From contig JAUWNA010000069.1 of NCBI GenBank assembly GCA_030612905.1, forward strand, positions 1 through 8,344: 8,344 bases of DNA, read 5' to 3'. This DNA is from Promethearchaeota archaeon. GTDB lineage: Archaea; Asgardarchaeota; Lokiarchaeia; Sigyniarchaeales; SOKP01. A program made the position numbers and the translations under genes. Below the pieces are notes generated by a model. It was not told the DNA's origin, ran no database searches, and worked only from the letters and a program-made list of their open reading frames with translations. This document shows positions 5,403-8,344 of the stretch, one piece after another. The first letter of the stretch is position 1; the number at the start of each line of letters is the position of its first letter.

Positions 5403-6833
5403 ATGAATAAAGACGAAATTTGTTTTATGTCAGCTTATGATATGTTAGAAAAAATTAAGACGCAAGAACTGACATCTACTGAAATTACTGAAACTATAAT
5501 TGAAAGAATTGAAAGAATCAATCCTATAATAAATGCTTATTGTACTCCTACTTTTGAATTAGCAAGAAAAACTGCTAAAAAAGCAGACGAAATAGTTAAA
5601 AAAGGTGAAGAATTAGGATTATTGCATGGAATTCCTACTTCAATTAAAGATCTAATGCAGATAAAAGGGATAAGAACTACATATGGTTCTAAACTGTACG
5701 AAGATTTCATTCCAGAACAGGATGATATTGCGGTTCAAAGATTAATTAAGGCTGGTAGTGTTATCTTAGGTAAAACAAATACACCGGAGTTTGGTTCTGT
5801 CGCTCTTACAAATAATAAGCTCTTTGGAGAAACAAAAAATCCATGGGACATAGAGAGAAATTCGGGAGGATCAAGCGGAGGCGCTGCCTCGTCCGTTGCA
5901 AGCGGTATAGGACCATTAGCTTTAGGGTCAGACGGAGGGGGGTCGATTAGAGTTCCCAGTAGCTGTTGCGGAGTTTACGGTTTAAAACCTACTTTTGGGC
6001 GTATTCCTAGTTATCCACGCATTGGAATCGCATTTTATTCAATGGACCACTACGGTCCAATTGTGCGTTATGTAAAGGATGCCGCTCTTATGTTAAATGT
6101 TATGAAGGGACACCATCCCGCAGATAACAATTCGTTTCCTGACGACGACATCGATTATGTGAAAATTCTTGAAGATAAACCTAAAAAATTAAAGATTGGC
6201 TACTCAATGACCTTAGGTTATGGAAAAATTCTTGAAGATGAAGTTAAAGAGAGCGTTCTTGATGCTATTCAAAAGTTTGAACAATTTGATTGGGATGTGG
6301 AAGAAACAAATTTAAAGATAAAAAAACCAGAATCAGCTTTTAAGACTTTGGTCAGTGTTGGTTATGCCTATGATTTACAAAAAGATTTTAATAATAGACC
6401 TGAAGACCTTAGCCCCGATTTAAAAGGCACAATAAGATTAGGTTTAGATAATAGTGCTATGAATTTTGGAAAAGCTAGAGATCAAAGAAAAAAAGTTTAC
6501 GAAGTTATGTACCAATATTTTAAGAATTATGATATATTGATTACACCGACATTGCCATGTCCAGCTATTAAACCAGGGTGGTTAGAAACAGGGACGACAT
6601 TTCCAGCAATAGGGAAAAAAACTTTGAGTATTATGAGTTGGATGACATACACATATCCTTTTAACATGACAGGGTTGCCGGCTGCTTCAATTCCATCTGG
6701 TTGGGCTAATTCTGGTTTACCAATTGGAATGCAAATTGTTGGTAAGCGCTATGATGAAAGAACTGTTCTTCAAGTCTCAAAAGCTTTTGAAGAAATCGCT
6801 CCTTGGCAAAATAAAAGACCACAATTCAATTAA
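5403..6833 (+). CDS. Amidase-signature family hydrolase
   Basis: The 476-residue protein is full length for the amidase-signature family. The Ser-cisSer-Lys triad is complete: Lys82 in SIKDLM, Ser157 in GGSSGG and nucleophile Ser181 in DGGGSIR. Their spacings, 24 and 99 residues, match those I recall for malonamidase and FAAH. The C-terminal block with NMTGLPAASIP and GLPIGMQIVG is also typical. It should hydrolyse a C-N amide bond in the cytosol. It resembles GatA of the tRNA amidotransferase in general, but no gatB or gatC gene is adjacent, and the specificity loop differs from what I would expect of GatA, so a stand-alone amidase is more likely. The substrate is unknown. A strong Shine-Dalgarno site fixes the ATG. 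It is probably monocistronic, converging on the nucleotidylyltransferase gene. Confidence 0.9.
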   Translation: MNKDEICFMSAYDMLEKIKTQELTSTEITETIIERIERINPIINAYCTPTFELARKTAKKADEIVKKGEELGLLHGIPTSIKDLMQIKGIRTTYGSKLYEDFIPEQDDIAVQRLIKAGSVILGKTNTPEFGSVALTNNKLFGETKNPWDIERNSGGSSGGAASSVASGIGPLALGSDGGGSIRVPSSCCGVYGLKPTFGRIPSYPRIGIAFYSMDHYGPIVRYVKDAALMLNVMKGHHPADNNSFPDDDIDYVKILEDKPKKLKIGYSMTLGYGKILEDEVKESVLDAIQKFEQFDWDVEETNLKIKKPESAFKTLVSVGYAYDLQKDFNNRPEDLSPDLKGTIRLGLDNSAMNFGKARDQRKKVYEVMYQYFKNYDILITPTLPCPAIKPGWLETGTTFPAIGKKTLSIMSWMTYTYPFNMTGLPAASIPSGWANSGLPIGMQIVGKRYDERTVLQVSKAFEEIAPWQNKRPQFN

Positions 6834-6849
6834 TTATAATAATATTTTC

Positions 6850-6858
6850 TTTTTTTTT
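6850..6858 (+). terminator. Poly-T terminator after the amidase
   Basis: Nine T residues begin 17 bases after the amidase stop, with no hairpin in front. The tract overlaps by two bases the stop codon (6857-6859) of the convergent nucleotidylyltransferase gene, so the amidase transcript must end inside or at the edge of that gene. Confidence 0.5.
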
Positions 6859-7951
6859 AAAACGATTTCATATTTGAAGTTGTAATGTAAGTAGAGTCGC
6901 CAATAGTTATATTATTTTTTATTAAATCTTCTAAAATTGAGTAATCGCCGATAATACTGTTAGAAGAGATAATTTTCTTCAATAACACGCCATCACCTAT
7001 TACTGATTCGGAGATAATGCATTTTTCTAATTCTAGCTCGCCCCCAATCGAGACATTTGGACCTATAATTGAATTTCTAATTCTTACATTTTCTCCAATA
7101 AACACAGGAGGTACTATTTTTGAGTCTACTATATTTCCCGATTTGAACAAGCTTTCGTAAAGAGGATCTTTTAGTTTACTCTCAGACAATAAATAACGAT
7201 TTCCCTCAAGTAACGATTCTGGCCTTCCAAAATCTAGGATCTCTTTCTGCATCACGTTACCCTTAAGCTTTATTCCCTCTTCAATAAGTTGTTCGATCAT
7301 TGGTGTGAATTGATGTTCCTTTCCATTTACTAGCTTGATCTTACTCTGTTCCTCTAAAAGCTCAAATAATCTCGAAACGGATTTCTTTCCAAAAAGATAG
7401 GCACCGGAAACGGCATAATCAGAAATGTGAACTTGTGGTTTTTCAATAATTTTAGATATAAAATCATCAGTGTCTAATACTGTAACTCCGTAGAATTGAG
7501 GGTTCTCAACTTTTTTAATATTAATAACTCCATCGCAATTTCCTTGATGGTAAGTTAATAAAATAGAAGAATAATCTTCCATTGGTAATCTATCACTTAA
7601 AAATATAAAACAGTCGTCGTCAATAGCAAATTCTTTAGCTAATAATATTGCGTCTCCGAGCCCGCTGAAAAAAGGAATATCAACCGAAAATCCTAGAGGT
7701 TTCTGTTCGATAAAGTGAAGCTTGAAATAATCTGAAAAGTGCTCAATTAGGTATTCAGTAATCTGCCTTTTTTTATACCCAACAATAAAAACTATAACGG
7801 TTCCTTTAGGAAAAGTCCTTTTTAACTTTATAAGTATGTGATCGATTAACCTTTTTCCAGCAACTTTTAGAAAAGCTTTGGGTTTAGAATATGTAAATGG
7901 TTGTAATCGTTTTCCAACCCCTGCAATGGGGCAAATTATTTTCAACTTCAA
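6857..7951 (-). CDS. Sugar-1-phosphate nucleotidylyltransferase with left-handed beta-helix domain
   Basis: This 364-residue protein has the sugar-nucleotide pyrophosphorylase core: PIAGVGKRLQPFT (8-20) and KPKAFLKVAGK (23-33) bind the NTP; GLGDAI (97-102) fits the base-contact region; LSD (118-120) gives the metal-binding Asp; EKP (170-172) and SGAYLF (182-187) bind the sugar phosphate. After a linker ending in DFGRPE, hexapeptide repeats such as VFIGENV, SIIGPNV, SVIGDGV and SIIGDYS (283-340) form a short left-handed beta-helix. This is the RmlA-long/GlmU-like layout of archaeal enzymes that make NDP-glucose, dTDP-glucose or UDP-GlcNAc. The exact sugar is not decidable here, and the helix domain is shorter than in GlmU. 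Translation must start at TTG 7949-7951 (or TTG 7943-7945), because no Met codon occurs before residue 124. The start touches the stop of the upstream ORF. Confidence 0.88.
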   Translation of the reverse strand: MKLKIICPIAGVGKRLQPFTYSKPKAFLKVAGKRLIDHILIKLKRTFPKGTVIVFIVGYKKRQITEYLIEHFSDYFKLHFIEQKPLGFSVDIPFFSGLGDAILLAKEFAIDDDCFIFLSDRLPMEDYSSILLTYHQGNCDGVINIKKVENPQFYGVTVLDTDDFISKIIEKPQVHISDYAVSGAYLFGKKSVSRLFELLEEQSKIKLVNGKEHQFTPMIEQLIEEGIKLKGNVMQKEILDFGRPESLLEGNRYLLSESKLKDPLYESLFKSGNIVDSKIVPPVFIGENVRIRNSIIGPNVSIGGELELEKCIISESVIGDGVLLKKIISSNSIIGDYSILEDLIKNNITIGDSTYITTSNMKSF

Positions 7952-8314
7952 TCAGCTCTCTAAAATGTCTCTTAAGATAGAATAATATTCAGCTTCTTTT
8001 AATTTTTCTCTTACTGTAGTTTTTAATTTTCTTAAATAATAGTTATCTGAATTCGTTTTCGTTGTGTTTTTGAGTTTCTTATTTAAAGCTATTCTCGTCT
8101 TTTCATCTAAAAAATTGACCTGAATAGATTTATAATTATTAATCAAAAAATTTTTACCAAATTCTCCCGAAGCTTTTTTTTGTTGTTCCAAACTGGCAGT
8201 AAGAAATAGATATAAATTTGCGACCCATGTTTCTATTCTTTCTAAATCTCCTTTTAAATAAGATCTATTAATTAACCATTCCCTAAACTCAATAACACTG
8301 TTCAAAAAATCCAT
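7952..8314 (-). CDS. Unrecognised helical protein upstream of the nucleotidylyltransferase
   Basis: From the ATG at 8312-8314 this frame encodes 120 residues rich in Leu, Lys, Glu and Asn, predicted to be mostly helical. It contains WVANLYLFLTASLEQQ (30-45) and a basic stretch around 78-105. It has no signal peptide or membrane helix and I recognise no family. The frame stays open upstream for ten more codons to the window edge (8344), and the ATG has no Shine-Dalgarno site, so the true gene may be longer and this may be only its C-terminal part. Its TGA stop is followed with no spacing and in the same frame by the TTG start of the nucleotidylyltransferase, which implies one transcript and coupled translation, or a fusion broken by one stop codon. 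Confidence 0.6.
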   Translation of the reverse strand: MDFLNSVIEFREWLINRSYLKGDLERIETWVANLYLFLTASLEQQKKASGEFGKNFLINNYKSIQVNFLDEKTRIALNKKLKNTTKTNSDNYYLRKLKTTVREKLKEAEYYSILRDILES

Positions 8315-8344
8315 TCTTTTATCGGCTTTAATACTTGCGTTTTC

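Noticed and set aside
5403..6833. Calling the amidase gatA
   Set aside because: There are no gatB or gatC neighbours, and family-level motifs alone do not separate GatA from other amidase-signature enzymes.
7949..7954. Selenocysteine recoding of the TGA between the two minus-strand genes
   Set aside because: The TGA is at the boundary between two apparent domains, with no redox motif around it, and I cannot identify a SECIS element. Reinitiation at TTG is simpler.

Overview
The window is a visibly AT-rich stretch, roughly one third G+C by eye, that most resembles an archaeal chromosome, and within Archaea an Asgard (Lokiarchaeia-like) one. The grounds are: an AGGTGA-type ribosome binding site directly before the amidase; poly-T tracts without strong hairpins at gene ends; TATA-like boxes rather than bacterial -35/-10 pairs; a secreted beta-rich protein held by one C-terminal membrane helix with a lysine tail; and small SCP2-like proteins beside an aldehyde dehydrogenase. 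The taxonomic placement is inference. I see no rRNA, tRNA, CRISPR array, insertion sequence or phage gene.

Left part (1-702): the 3' end of an unrecognised plus-strand gene, a poly-T tract, then a convergent minus-strand class I SAM methyltransferase resembling the archaeal aKMT/FAM173 lysine methyltransferases.

Middle part (about 800-4409): a plus-strand cluster containing an extended SDR (NAD(P)-dependent epimerase/dehydroflavonol-reductase type), a small SCP2-like protein (A), a divergent but catalytically intact aldehyde dehydrogenase, and a second SCP2-like protein (B). A and B can be aligned over about 100 residues with no gap, so they look like diverged paralogues flanking the dehydrogenase. 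A short perfect hairpin plus T-run sits between A and the dehydrogenase. Taken together, I infer a small redox module acting on a hydrophobic or lipid-like alcohol, ketone or aldehyde, with SCP2-like proteins holding or delivering the substrate.

Right part (4410-8344): a minus-strand membrane-anchored secreted protein with a GTG start, divergent from a stand-alone amidase-signature hydrolase. The amidase converges on a minus-strand sugar-1-phosphate nucleotidylyltransferase with a left-handed beta-helix tail. That enzyme starts at a TTG codon directly after the TGA stop of an upstream unknown helical ORF, in the same reading frame, an unusual arrangement. The upstream ORF stays open to the window edge.

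Most genes belong to known families. The parts that look least described are the SCP2-like/ALDH/SDR cluster and the TGA-TTG junction.
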